A stretch of 64,000 nt of DNA from NCBI RefSeq assembly GCF_900141745.1, contig NZ_FSRM01000001.1:3534001-3598000 (forward strand), written 5' to 3'. Position numbers and translations under genes: made by a program. Of the stretch, positions 43,801 through 52,005 are shown piece by piece. Origin of the DNA: Paraburkholderia phenazinium. Its GTDB lineage: Bacteria; Pseudomonadota; Gammaproteobacteria; Burkholderiales; Burkholderiaceae. The stretch's first letter is position 1, and each line of letters opens with the position of its first letter. Under the pieces are notes generated by a model. The model saw only the letters and a program-made list of their open reading frames with translations. It made no database searches and was not told the DNA's origin.

Positions 43801-44338
43801 CGGCGTTGTGGACCAGCATCGGCAGTGCGAGCGTCGCGAGCGCGGCGACCAGCAGCACGGCGGCGGTTGGCACGTCCCACCAGGCCAGCACCGCGAAGAT
43901 CACCACCGGCGCGCAAGCTGCGATAACGAGTTGCGGCACATAAGCGCCGAAGAAAGTCTGCAACTGCTCCACGCCGTCGATGACGGCAAGCATCACGCCA
44001 CCGGTGCGTTCGGCGCCGAACCAGGCGGGGCCAAGCTCGGCGATGCGGTCGAACAGGCGTGCGCGCAGCACCGACTGCACTCGCCCAGCCGTGCCCTGGG
44101 CCAGCACGACGCGGCGATGATCGAGTGCGGCCCGCAGCAGCATGCAGGCCACCGTAGCGGCTGCGGCGAGCGCAATCTGTTGCGGTGGTGCACCTTTGAA
44201 CGCGAGCGCGAGAACCCGGCCGAGAAAGACGAAGCGCATCACGCCAAAGCCCATAGCGAGCAAGCCCAGCACCACCGCGCCGGCCACGCGTAACCGCAGC
44301 CCCGCCATCATCATCCATAACCTGCTATCGAAATACAT
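40802..44338 (-). CDS. Fused ABC exporter with two TMD-NBD units (CydDC-like)
   Basis: A 1178-residue protein with two complete half-transporters: membrane domain (about residues 15-320), ATPase 1 with Walker A GPSGAGKST and signature LSGGQRQRIAI, second membrane domain (about 640-900), and ATPase 2 with Walker A GASGAGKST, signature LSGGQRQRVAI and Walker B ILIMDEATSHLD. The first half has the CydD-like opening and the RSVLHSGMIGQSAANAI coupling region. CydDC exports cysteine and glutathione to the periplasm for cytochrome bd and c assembly, usually as two proteins; here both halves are one chain. It has no cyd oxidase genes around it, so the substrate may be different. The LysR gene next to it is divergent. 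Confidence 0.85.
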   Translation of the reverse strand: MYFDSRLWMMMAGLRLRVAGAVVLGLLAMGFGVMRFVFLGRVLALAFKGAPPQQIALAAAATVACMLLRAALDHRRVVLAQGTAGRVQSVLRARLFDRIAELGPAWFGAERTGGVMLAVIDGVEQLQTFFGAYVPQLVIAACAPVVIFAVLAWWDVPTAAVLLVAALATLALPMLVHNADKRAAIARAAAFKAFGEEFLDAVQGLPTLKAFGQSGAFAQKLAGHARALSGSTFWVLALGLLTRFFTDLGTGLGAAAAIAVGAWRVRHGEMSLEALLIILMAGTEIFRPLRDLRSVLHSGMIGQSAANAIHTLLEARSDAPAALGAQVPDLTPSIAFDSVGFAYPGRRADAHAGLSFTIAAGETVGIVGPSGAGKSTILRLLLRQHDAQAGTISIGGHDIRTLNPDQVRGMIAIVAQDTTLFDGTIADNLRLGRHDASEADMIAAATAANIHDFISVLPDGYATRIGERGATLSGGQRQRIAIARALLRDAPILVLDEALSAVDAENEAVIQQALDRLMRGRTTLILAHRLSSVIGADRILVLEQGRVVQSGTHAELIDRPGAYRRLMGPQVSTRGEAPAVIERVRTAAVSSGPQVRALAEDAAAIGWGDTLRTLLRFVRPWRTKLTLTVLCGIGRVLSFIGVGVLAALVVAGVSSGRPVLALTIGLLIAAPVAATLHWLESWLAHDMAYRLLAEMRIALFAKLERLAPAYLLRRRSGDLVALATQDVETVEYFYAHTVAPAFVAVLIPAGVLALLAWAAWPLALVLLPFLAWAGLTPVFARSKIDRLGGEARAALGQLGAHLTETIQGLAELAAFQATGRRRAVFLADLQAYQKQRSALLDDLSRQSAALEIATGLGGLAVALLGAVLASRGWFAHEWLPLLVLVAVAAFMPVAEIGQVARQLADTIASTRRLHVVESENEPVTDGDLPVPANPPIHIEALTFSYPGRSVPALDRVSFAVRPGSTVALVGASGAGKSTVANLLLRFWDPQQGAIKLGGTDLRQLRLDDLRSHIALVAQDTYLFNDTLEANIRLAGRDVSDEDVRRALDRAALSEFVDRLPEGLATRVGERGVQLSGGQRQRVAIARAFLKDAPILIMDEATSHLDTISEQQIRAALEELMAHRTSIIIAHRLSTIQNADTILVMDGGRVVEAGSHDELLAARGAYARLVAHQSGVVAA

Positions 44339-44437
44339 CCGTTTCTCCGGTCGGTTCAGCGCAACGTCGCTTTTTATATTCGGGTTTATGCGACGTTACC
44401 AAGCGCCGGACCGGCAGGCAAAAGATGGTTTTTCAAG

Positions 44438-44462
44438 GGGTGTTGAATATCCTACAATACCC
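44438..44462. promoter_or_regulatory. Candidate LysR operator before the GcvA-type regulator
   Basis: GGGTGTTG (44438-44445), nine bases, CAATACCC (44455-44462): arms match at 7 of 8 positions and satisfy T-N11-A. It sits four bases before ATG 44467, in the exporter/LysR divergent region. Confidence 0.45.
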
Positions 44463-44466
44463 TCCT

Positions 44467-45378
44467 ATGTCCAATATCCCTCCACTGTCAGCGTTGCGCG
44501 CGTTCGAGGCGGCGGTTCGGCTCGGCGGCTTTGCCCGCGCGGCGGTCGAACTGAGCGTGTCGACCAGCGCCGTGAGCCATCAGATCCGCAGCCTGGAAGA
44601 ATCGCTGGGCACGCGTCTGCTCGAACGCAGCACGGGGCTGGGGGGAATTCGCCTGACACCGGCCGGATCGAACCTGATGCCCTCGGTCAGCAATGCGCTG
44701 GCGCTGCTGGAGGATGCCTGTTCACAGATCAAGGGAGTCTCCAGACGGCTGACCGTCTCTGCTAACGCATCGTTTTCGACAATGTGGCTGGCGCGCCGTC
44801 TCGCCGAGTTTTCTTCCAGCCATCCTGATGCCCCGCTGAACGCCATCATTCAGGATGGCGAACCAGAATTCGCCCGCCACAGCATCGACCTCGCCATCCT
44901 GCACGTATCCGAACGCGCCCTACGTCCCGATGACATCGTGCTGTTCCGCGAAGAGGTGTTTCCGGTCTGCAGTCCCGATCTGTATGAGTTCGCCTCCACG
45001 AGAGTTTGCCGTTGCCGTCTGCTGCAGGAAACGCACGAGGATTTCCCTGAGATCGATTGGCGCAACTGGTCAGCGGAGTTCGGGCTGCCTGGCGATTTCG
45101 AAACCAAAATCGTCCGCTATAGCAGCTTCAGTCAGGTGCTGAGTGCTGCCGTCGGCGGTGCGGGACTCGCACTTGGGCGCTCGCCGCTGATCGACGCGGA
45201 ATTGCGCAGCGGGCGTGTGGTGCGGCTGTTTCCCGACCGCTCCCGGCCGGCGTCGTGGTGCTTCGTTCTGCGGCGCGGACCGACGCGCCGTCATCGCAAG
45301 CTCGACGCGTTAATCGAGTTTCTCTGCTCGGAGGCGACCGTGCCTCCGATGCACACGCTGGTTGCAGCGAGAGCATAG
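44467..45378 (+). CDS. LysR-family regulator, GcvA-like
   Basis: Protein of 303 residues beginning MSNIPPLSALRAFEAAVRLG, then FARAAVELSVSTSAVSHQIR, which is the GcvA/AmpR-type HTH. The effector domain has NAIIQDGEPEFARHSIDLAI and a late GGAGLALGRSPLIDAEL. I start at 44467 because the P-P-L-x-A-L-R-A-F-E opening is the family N-terminus and because the candidate operator overlaps the earlier ATG at 44425. It is divergent from the fused exporter and may regulate it. It is convergent with the M81 peptidase gene. Confidence 0.9.
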   Translation: MSNIPPLSALRAFEAAVRLGGFARAAVELSVSTSAVSHQIRSLEESLGTRLLERSTGLGGIRLTPAGSNLMPSVSNALALLEDACSQIKGVSRRLTVSANASFSTMWLARRLAEFSSSHPDAPLNAIIQDGEPEFARHSIDLAILHVSERALRPDDIVLFREEVFPVCSPDLYEFASTRVCRCRLLQETHEDFPEIDWRNWSAEFGLPGDFETKIVRYSSFSQVLSAAVGGAGLALGRSPLIDAELRSGRVVRLFPDRSRPASWCFVLRRGPTRRHRKLDALIEFLCSEATVPPMHTLVAARA

Positions 45379-45391
45379 CCTCAAGGCGCCC

Positions 45392-46903
45392 TCAGCCGCC
45401 AAACGACTTTCCCATAGGCCGAATCCTGATACCTCGCGCGAGCCACTTCCATGGCAAGTCGGCGGGATCTGCCGTCATCGGACCCGGCGCCTTCGCGACC
45501 AGCACCGTGTGCGCGATCGGCTGGAAGTCGGCCCGAAAATGGACGGAGCTCTTGTTCACCAGTATTTTCATTTGCTCCGGTACGATACCCGCGACCCGAT
45601 AGAGATTGCGATCGAGCATCTGCGCCTTGGTCGAACTCACGGCGATGCGCACGCCCCCTATCTTCAGGCAGGCCACCGGGCCCAGCTCTACCTGCATGCC
45701 GTGCATCATCGGACCATCGTAGCGGCAGCGGCCGTCGGAAAGCGCGACGACTTCGAATGTGCCGATGAAAGGCGCATCGCCCGGCGTTCCCGAGCGGCCT
45801 CCCAGCGCCAGCTCCAGCGTTGCGCCCACGCCCGCTGCGTGTGCCTGCGCGGCCGCCTCAGGGTCCCAGACCAGGCCGAGCGCGGCATCCTGTGCGCCGT
45901 TATCGAGCAGCGCGCGCAGCATGCCGGTCGTGTTCGAATCGGCGCCGGCGCCGGGGTTATCCTGCGTGTCCGCGATCACCACGGGCTTCTGCGCCGTTGC
46001 ACTGAGGCGGATCGCTTCAGCGACGGCAGCGTCGGGAGACAGGAACGGCACCGCCCATTGCGCTTCGTTGCGCAGCATTGTGTCGTACAGCGAATCGACG
46101 GCGTCGCGCACCGCTGAGGCCTCCTCACCATAACCCCAGATGACAGGCCCGCATTCCGGAAAATCAGCGGCGGGAAAGCCCGGCGCGAACGACAGCGAGA
46201 CCACCGGTCCCTGCTCCAGCGTGCCGAGCGCTTCGTACATCGAGCGAGCCGGTTCGAGCATCGTGCACATGCCATTGATCGGAATCAGGAACGGCAGACG
46301 ACGGGCGGCTCGTGCAAGTGGCTTGCGCTCGTCGAGCAAGCGCACCAGCAGGCGCTCGGCCCGCGCGCCAGTGTCGGCCATGTCGACATGCGGATAAGTC
46401 CGGTAGGCGACGAGCGCATCGGCGCTGGCGAGCATGCGCTCGGTCACGTTCGCATGAAGGTCGAGCGAAGCGACGACCGGCACAGACGGACCGACCTTGG
46501 CACGGATGCGTGCGAGCAGTTCGCCTTCGCCGTCGTCCACATGCTGCGCCACCATCGCACCATGCAAGTCGAGGTAGATCGCGTCGAAGCCACCCTCGCC
46601 CGCTGCCGCCACGATCTCACCGACGATGCGTTCATAGGCGTCTTCCGTCACCTGCGCGGAAGGACTCGCGGCGGTCCAGATGACGGGCAGCAGCGTGTGC
46701 CCTTGCCGCTCGCTGGCCTGGATAAAGCCGCCGATCGGCAGGTTGACATCGCGTATCGCGAGCACAGCGTCGCCTCGCGCCATCGGCGGATGACCCTCGC
46801 CACGTACGAAGCTTTCATAGGTCGCCAGGGACGGCGCAAACGTGTTGGTTTCGTGCTGGAAGCCAGCAATCAGGATCTTGTATGCCAAGTTCGTACTCTC
46901 CAT
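45392..46903 (-). CDS. M81 family metallopeptidase (MlrC/microcystinase C-like)
   Basis: Protein of 503 residues with the M81 layout: N-terminal ILIAGFQHETNTFAPSL with the H-E-T-N-T-F metal motif, YLDLHGAMVAQHVDDGEGE (DLHGAM, the central line of the family), ASLDLHANVTERM, AYRTYPHVDMADTG, then the C-terminal DUF1485-type domain with TQDNPGAGADSNTTGM. MlrC hydrolyses linearised microcystin; in proteobacteria most relatives are of unknown peptide or amide substrate. It is 30 bases downstream of an MFS transporter gene, and with the divergent LysR it makes an uptake-and-hydrolysis unit. No signal peptide. Confidence 0.92.
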   Translation of the reverse strand: MESTNLAYKILIAGFQHETNTFAPSLATYESFVRGEGHPPMARGDAVLAIRDVNLPIGGFIQASERQGHTLLPVIWTAASPSAQVTEDAYERIVGEIVAAAGEGGFDAIYLDLHGAMVAQHVDDGEGELLARIRAKVGPSVPVVASLDLHANVTERMLASADALVAYRTYPHVDMADTGARAERLLVRLLDERKPLARAARRLPFLIPINGMCTMLEPARSMYEALGTLEQGPVVSLSFAPGFPAADFPECGPVIWGYGEEASAVRDAVDSLYDTMLRNEAQWAVPFLSPDAAVAEAIRLSATAQKPVVIADTQDNPGAGADSNTTGMLRALLDNGAQDAALGLVWDPEAAAQAHAAGVGATLELALGGRSGTPGDAPFIGTFEVVALSDGRCRYDGPMMHGMQVELGPVACLKIGGVRIAVSSTKAQMLDRNLYRVAGIVPEQMKILVNKSSVHFRADFQPIAHTVLVAKAPGPMTADPADLPWKWLARGIRIRPMGKSFGG

Positions 46904-46933
46904 TAAAGACAGCGCACCAGCGCGTGCATGGGA

Positions 46934-48247
46934 TCAGGCCCGGGCACGCTGAGCGACGACCTCCGTGCGCGACGGCAAGCGGATCGCCAGCAGCAGGCCC
47001 GCGCCGAGCGCCAGCAACGCGACCATCACATACAGGCCAGCCTGCAGGCTGCCGGTCGCGGTCTTGGCCCAGCCGATGATGGTCGGGCTCAAAAAGCCGC
47101 CGAGCAAACCGATCGTATTGATCAAGGCAATACCGCCCGCGGCGACATCGCCTTTCAGATAGTCGGATGGAATGGCCCAGAACACCGTGTAGGAGACCCA
47201 CATCGCCGCCGTGGCGATGGTCATGAAAATGAGCGACAACGCAAGCTGACCGCTCGCCAGCGTCGCGATAGCCAGTGAGATCGCCGCGACAAGCGCCGGC
47301 ACCGCGCTGTGCCAGCGGCGCTCGCGATAGCGATCCGAGCTACGTCCTCCTAAATACATGCCGATCACGGCAGCAATGTAGGGAATCGCCGAGTACAGGC
47401 CGATCTGCATGGTGTCCGTCACCTTGTCGGCCTTGATGATGGTCGGCAACCAGAAGTTGACCGTATAGATGCCGCAGATCACGCAGAAATAGCCCAGCGC
47501 CATCAGATAGACACGGGGGTCGCGCGCCACCTGAGCAAATGAATGATGCGCGGCGGCAGGTGTACCCAGGCTCGCCGTGTGCGCGCGCTTCTCTTCCGCC
47601 GACAGCCACTTCGCGTCGCCCGGCCGATCGACCAGGAAGAACCACGCCACCACACCGAGCACGATGCACGGCAAGCCTTCGACGAGAAACATCCATTGCC
47701 AGCCGGCGAGTCCGAACGCGCCGGCGAAGGTCGTCATGGTCCACGCCGATAGCGGCCCACCCACTACGCCGCTGAGCGGCCCGGCAATCATCACGGTCGC
47801 GATCGCGCGCGCCATGCGCTCCTCGCCGTACCAGTAGGTCAGGTAAAAAATCATCCCCGGCGCGAAGCCGGCTTCGAATACGCCAAGCAGAAACCGCAAC
47901 CCGTAGAACATCGGCACGTTGTGGACGAACAGCATCGATGCGGATGTGAGGCCCCACAGCACCAGAATGCGGCTGATCGTTTTACGCGCGCCCAGTTTCG
48001 GCAGCAACAGGTTGCTCGGCACTTCGAACAGCACATAGCCGAGGAAGAAGATGCCCGCGGCGACGCCATAGACCGCGTCCGAAAAGTTCAGATCGGTCTG
48101 CATCTGCAGTTTCGCAAAGCCGATGTTGAGGCGGTCGAGACAGGCAAACAGGTAGCAGATCAGCAGAAACGGCAGCAGACGCAGATTGAGCCTGCTGTAG
48201 AGCGCCGTGGTCTGGTCTGCGCTCGGATTCGATGGAATGGCGGACAC
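46934..48247 (-). CDS. MFS transporter, anion:cation symporter (ACS/phthalate permease-like)
   Basis: Protein of 437 residues with 12 hydrophobic segments. It has CYLFACLDRLNIGFAKLQMQ, the ACS first-segment line, YVLFEVPSNLLLPKLGARKT, GVFEAGFAPGMIFYLTYWY and WQWMFLVEGLP, as in tartrate/phthalate/hexuronate symporters. The start is GTG 48247, with GGAG upstream; a much longer upstream frame adds a poor N-terminus. It likely imports the carboxylate or peptide-like compound hydrolysed by the M81 enzyme encoded immediately downstream. It is divergent from a LysR gene, 135 bases apart. Confidence 0.9.
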   Translation of the reverse strand: MSAIPSNPSADQTTALYSRLNLRLLPFLLICYLFACLDRLNIGFAKLQMQTDLNFSDAVYGVAAGIFFLGYVLFEVPSNLLLPKLGARKTISRILVLWGLTSASMLFVHNVPMFYGLRFLLGVFEAGFAPGMIFYLTYWYGEERMARAIATVMIAGPLSGVVGGPLSAWTMTTFAGAFGLAGWQWMFLVEGLPCIVLGVVAWFFLVDRPGDAKWLSAEEKRAHTASLGTPAAAHHSFAQVARDPRVYLMALGYFCVICGIYTVNFWLPTIIKADKVTDTMQIGLYSAIPYIAAVIGMYLGGRSSDRYRERRWHSAVPALVAAISLAIATLASGQLALSLIFMTIATAAMWVSYTVFWAIPSDYLKGDVAAGGIALINTIGLLGGFLSPTIIGWAKTATGSLQAGLYVMVALLALGAGLLLAIRLPSRTEVVAQRARA

Positions 48248-48324
48248 GGACGATCTCCGGAGAAGGGTCGTAGGGGACGGCTGAGGCACCGAATCATGGT
48301 CGGCAGCCAAAAACGGGATAGCAA

Positions 48325-48362
48325 GAGCAACTAATGTGAAGTAACGTTGCTCAATGGGCAAC
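48325..48362. promoter_or_regulatory. Candidate LysR operator cluster of the MFS-M81 operon
   Basis: GAGCAAC (48325-48331) and GTTGCTC (48346-48352) are a perfect 7-bp inverted repeat over 14 bases. GTTGC (48346-48350) and GCAAC (48358-48362) form a second, T-N11-A-type repeat. Three GCAAC half-sites between divergent promoters fit LysR recognition and activation sites. Confidence 0.6.
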
Positions 48363-48382
48363 AGTCAGGAAAGGACCCGACA

Positions 48383-49318
48383 ATGCGAGAGATCAATCAG
48401 CGCCGGCTACGCTACTTCCATGAAGTGCTGACCCACGGCTCGATCCGCGGCGCCGCGGACCGGCTGAATACGGCGGCTTCGGTAATTACGCGGCAGATCA
48501 GGCTGCTGGAGGAGGAAATCGGCGCACCGCTGTTCGAGCGCCGTGCTCGCGGCGTCGCGCCAACCGAAGCGGCGCTGCATCTGGTCGAGTTCTGGCGTGG
48601 CTGCCAGGCGCAGCAGGAGCAGTTCGAACAGCGGTTACAAGCACTTCAGGGCTTGCAGCAAGGCCATGTGCGGCTCGCAATAAGCGAAGGGTATATCGAC
48701 GGCCTGATGGACGAAGTGCTCACCGACTTCTGCGCGCAGTATCCGCAGCTCGACATCACGGTCGACGCGCTGCCCGTCAACGATGTGGTCGGCGAAGTGG
48801 TGGAAAGCCGCGCGCACATCGGGCTGGCTTACAACCCGCCGACGCATCCGGACATCGAGTATCGTGCGACGTCGTCACAGCGGGTGGAGTTGCTGGTCCA
48901 CGCCGGCCATCCGCTCGCGCTGCGTGGCGGACCGGTGAGCGTCAGCGAAATGCTTCAGTGTCCACTCGCGCTGATGCCGCCCGCGTACGGACTGGGCCAG
49001 GCCGTGCAAATGCTCGCGTTCGCCGAAAATATCCCCATCCGGGCAACGGTTTCCACCAACTCGCTGGCGGTGATGAAGCGCTTCGTCAAGAAAGGCAATG
49101 GCGCGACGCTGATTGGGGGATTCGCGGCAATGCGTGAAATCGCCAGCGGCGAGCTGGTTGCGTTGCCGATCGATCACCCGCTGTTTGCATCGGCGAAGGC
49201 TCGTTTGCTGATCCGGGGCGGGCGGCCGTTGAGTGCCGCGGCAGATGAAGTGCTGAAGTGGATGGTGAGCCGGATGTCCATGTTTAATCCGGCGGGTGCG
49301 TCAAGGGCTGGGGGCTGA
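48383..49318 (+). CDS. LysR-family transcriptional regulator
   Basis: Protein of 311 residues. ATG 48383 follows AGGAAAGG; the N-terminus [20 protein letters not shown], then [20 protein letters not shown], is the winged HTH. The effector domain has [40 protein letters not shown] and [16 protein letters not shown]. It is divergent from the MFS-M81 operon with candidate operators in the 135-base gap, so it probably activates those genes in response to the transported compound. It is convergent with the GNAT gene. Confidence 0.93.
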   Translation: MREINQRRLRYFHEVLTHGSIRGAADRLNTAASVITRQIRLLEEEIGAPLFERRARGVAPTEAALHLVEFWRGCQAQQEQFEQRLQALQGLQQGHVRLAISEGYIDGLMDEVLTDFCAQYPQLDITVDALPVNDVVGEVVESRAHIGLAYNPPTHPDIEYRATSSQRVELLVHAGHPLALRGGPVSVSEMLQCPLALMPPAYGLGQAVQMLAFAENIPIRATVSTNSLAVMKRFVKKGNGATLIGGFAAMREIASGELVALPIDHPLFASAKARLLIRGGRPLSAAADEVLKWMVSRMSMFNPAGASRAGG

Positions 49319-49342
49319 GGCGTTCGCCTTTGCGGCGACGCT

Positions 49343-49903
49343 TCAGCGGCGAGGCAACGGCTTCCATTCCCGTTTGAGGAGCCCATACACCGAGGAATCC
49401 GACACCTCGCCGTCCACGATGCAATCTTCACGCAGCGTGCCTTCGTGCACGAACCCGAGTTTCTCTAGCACGCGGCCCGATGCCGTGTTGCGCGTATCGG
49501 TCTCGGCCTGAACACGGTTCAGGTCCAGCGTCTCGAAGGCCCATTGCAACAAAGCGTTCGCTGCTTCAGTGGCGAAGCCCTGGCCCCATGCCACGTCATC
49601 GAGGCAATAGCCCATCTTCGCGCTGCGATAGACCGGATCCCATTTGCCCAGAGAGCACCAGCCGATGAACACACCGTCGGCGGCCCGCTCGATGGCCAGC
49701 CGCGCGCCGGTGCCTTCCCGCTCAATCTGCCTGCAACCGGCGATAAAGCGCTCCGCTTGTGCGCGATTCTTCCAGGCCGGCGCGTCCCAGTAACGCAGCA
49801 CGCGCGGGCTGCTTTGCAGCGCGAAGATAGCGTCCATATCGGCGTCGGTGAACGGGCGCAATAGCAGGCGGGCGGTATGCAGCGTCGGGGTTGGCAAGGA
49901 CAT
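49343..49903 (-). CDS. GNAT family N-acetyltransferase (RimJ/RimL-like)
   Basis: Protein of 186 residues, one GNAT domain. It begins LHTARLLLRPFTDADMDAIF, has RVLRYWDAPAWKNRAQAERF, GVFIGWCSLGKWDPVYRSAK, MGYCLDDVAWGQGFATEAAN (the acetyl-CoA loop with QGFATEA) and VQAETDTRNTASGRVLEKLG, GF, as in RimJ/RimL proteins. Such enzymes acetylate protein N-termini, amines or antibiotics. It stands alone between a LysR gene and a phosphoesterase gene. Substrate unknown. Confidence 0.92.
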   Translation of the reverse strand: MSLPTPTLHTARLLLRPFTDADMDAIFALQSSPRVLRYWDAPAWKNRAQAERFIAGCRQIEREGTGARLAIERAADGVFIGWCSLGKWDPVYRSAKMGYCLDDVAWGQGFATEAANALLQWAFETLDLNRVQAETDTRNTASGRVLEKLGFVHEGTLREDCIVDGEVSDSSVYGLLKREWKPLPRR

Positions 49904-50020
49904 GTGTGAGGTGTGTATTCGTCGAGTTCGATGTGCACGGAGTTCTCAAACCCGAAACGGAAGGTTACTGGCACCTACATGCCAGGCGGCCAGTGGGGGG
50001 GGCCGTCCTGTTAGTGAAGT

Positions 50021-50821
50021 CTAGGCAAACGGCAGCGGTCCCTCAAAGCGCCCGATGTAGCACAAGTGCGAAACCGCGGAGCCCGCCGGGTCTGCCCAGC
50101 GATGCAACATAAATGCAGGCGGTTCAAGATAGGACGCCGGCTCGGCGTCCGGTTCGACGCGCAGCGCGATCTGCGTCGTCGTGCTCGGACACGTCAATAC
50201 GGGCACAGATCCAACGCGCGTCTGCATCGAGCGGTGAACGTGACCTGCGACGATACGGTCGATATTGCCGTATCGAGACACGAGCTCGGCGAAGGCGCCA
50301 ACATTTCGCAGGCCGTACTGATCGAGATACGGTATGCCGGTGATGAACGGCGGATGATGCATCGCGATGACGACCGGTCTATGCAAGTTTTCAGCAAGTT
50401 CCCGTTCGAGCCACGTGAGCGACGCGTGGCTTAGTTCACCGTGGTGGAGACCCGGCAAGCTCGTGTCGAGCGCGAGAATCCGCACTGCGTCCACGTCGAT
50501 GCCAAAGTGAAGCTCGCCTTCGGCAGGCAACCACAAGTGATCGTCGAAGGCGGCGCGCAAATGGTCCCGGTCATCGTGATTGCCGGGCATGACGGCAAAC
50601 GCATGCTTTAACGGCGCGAGCAATTCACGCAGTGCCTCATATTCTTCGGGAGATCCCTCGTCCGTCAGATCACCAGTAATCAGCACGAGATCAGGAACGG
50701 GATGCAGCCGGTTGAGCGTTTCGATCGCGCGCGCGAACATCGCATTGGAGTCTACGAGATCCTGATAAAGCATTCCTCGCGGTCGAACATGAATATCTGA
50801 AAGTTGCGCGATCACTGTCAT
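50021..50821 (-). CDS. Calcineurin-like phosphodiesterase (CpdA/GpdQ-like)
   Basis: Protein of 266 residues with all metallophosphoesterase blocks in order: QLSDIHV (Asp 9, His 11), LITGDLTDEG, VMPGNHDDRDHL, IAMHHPPFITG and IVAGHVHRSMQ. This is the class III cyclic nucleotide phosphodiesterase group (CpdA of E. coli, GpdQ of Klebsiella, which cleaves glycerophosphodiesters). GGAG upstream supports ATG 50821. It is separated by about 117 bases from GNAT. The actual substrate (cAMP, glycerophosphodiester or other) is not decided by sequence alone. Confidence 0.9.
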   Translation of the reverse strand: MTVIAQLSDIHVRPRGMLYQDLVDSNAMFARAIETLNRLHPVPDLVLITGDLTDEGSPEEYEALRELLAPLKHAFAVMPGNHDDRDHLRAAFDDHLWLPAEGELHFGIDVDAVRILALDTSLPGLHHGELSHASLTWLERELAENLHRPVVIAMHHPPFITGIPYLDQYGLRNVGAFAELVSRYGNIDRIVAGHVHRSMQTRVGSVPVLTCPSTTTQIALRVEPDAEPASYLEPPAFMLHRWADPAGSAVSHLCYIGRFEGPLPFA

Positions 50822-50992
50822 GGATACCCTGCTCTCCGGTCATGGTCTGTTGGAGGAAGACAATTCGATGTTGCGTGAAGGCTAAGCGACCAAAAATCGT
50901 TTGTGGCAAGCCAGTGCGCGGTAATCCAACGTCCATCGCGACTGCCCACATCCGCAGAGACGACACTCCGCGCTCCGGCGGGTTCCATTGGT

Positions 50993-51883
50993 CTAAAGTC
51001 GCTCCGCCAAAGCCGCAGCAAAAAAATCCGTCGCACGACGTACGCGTGCAGGCACAAATCGACGCTTCGGCCAGATGAGGCTCACATCCCGGGCATCGCT
51101 TATATATTCGTCGAAAATGCTGATCACGTCCGGATCCAGGAGCTCATCGGCAAGAGAGACTTTGGCGAACAGGCCAATTCCAACCCCGGCCAGCACACCT
51201 GAGCGAATCGTTTCGACGCTGTTGGACGAGAGATTTCCACGGACGGCCACACTAAACCGGCCTTGCGGCCCGACGAACGGCCAGTTCGCCGATTCGATCA
51301 GGCCTCCATATAAAAGGCAATTGTGATCGACGAGCTCGGCGGGGATCTTCGGCATTCCGTGTTGCTCGAAGTAACGACGGGAGCCGACGCACACGAGCGG
51401 AGTGCTGGCCACGCGCCTGACCACCGCATCAGGATCGTCGACCGGGCCCACACGAATCGCCAGATCGATCCTGTCTTCCACCATATCTCGTACGAAGTCC
51501 GAAAGAATCAGATCGACCTGAAGGCCGGGATTCAGCGCCAACAGGTCGGGGATAAGCGGAAGAATGTGCAGGCGTCCGAAAGTTCCGGACGCGGCGATCC
51601 TGATCAGGCCGGATGCATTGAGCGTGCTGCTGGTCAGTTCGCTATCGGCTTCATCCATCTCGTCGACCAGCGGCTTGGTCCGATCGTAGTATCTCTGCCC
51701 CTGGTCCGTCAGCGTCACGCTGCGTGTGCTGCGGTTGAACAACATCACGCCGAGGCGCTTTTCGAGCGCACCGATAGCCTTACTGATGGCGGACTGCGAT
51801 TCGCCCGTTCGACGCGCCGCGGCGGAAAAGCCCCCCGCTTCGACAACAGCGATGAAGGCGTTCAATTCGTGAAACCGGTCCAT
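50993..51883 (-). CDS. LysR-family transcriptional regulator
   Basis: Protein of 296 residues from ATG 51883 with GGGAGAG upstream; a longer frame upstream crosses the operator region and is unlikely. MDRFHELNAFIAVVEAGGFS and RTGESQSAISKAIGALEKRL form the HTH. The effector domain has DRIDLAIRVGPVDDPDAVVR and RSGVLAGVGIGLFAKVSLAD. It belongs to the CrgA/DmlR-type group. It is divergent from the SDR gene at 52006-52746, with a perfect inverted repeat in the 122-base gap. Confidence 0.93.
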   Translation of the reverse strand: MDRFHELNAFIAVVEAGGFSAAARRTGESQSAISKAIGALEKRLGVMLFNRSTRSVTLTDQGQRYYDRTKPLVDEMDEADSELTSSTLNASGLIRIAASGTFGRLHILPLIPDLLALNPGLQVDLILSDFVRDMVEDRIDLAIRVGPVDDPDAVVRRVASTPLVCVGSRRYFEQHGMPKIPAELVDHNCLLYGGLIESANWPFVGPQGRFSVAVRGNLSSNSVETIRSGVLAGVGIGLFAKVSLADELLDPDVISIFDEYISDARDVSLIWPKRRFVPARVRRATDFFAAALAERL

Positions 51884-51902
51884 TGCATCTCTCCCGTTTA
51901 AC

Positions 51903-51921
51903 CCATTCTCTCTGAGAATGG
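51903..51921. promoter_or_regulatory. Candidate LysR operator (perfect inverted repeat)
   Basis: CCATTCTC (51903-51910), TCT, GAGAATGG (51914-51921): perfect 8-bp arms, with T and A at the T-N11-A positions (51906, 51918). It lies 20 bases upstream of the LysR start in the gap shared with the divergent SDR gene. Confidence 0.65.
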
Positions 51922-52005
51922 ATCTTATGGGAAATCGGCGGATTATCATCGCCGGCGATGACAATTACCATGAACTTGTCAATCACGAACAGGCAGAAGG
52001 TTTCA

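Noticed and set aside
43286..44293. Plus-strand frame opposite the fused ABC exporter
   Set aside because: His/Gln/Arg-rich shadow with no motif; the exporter on the other strand is complete.
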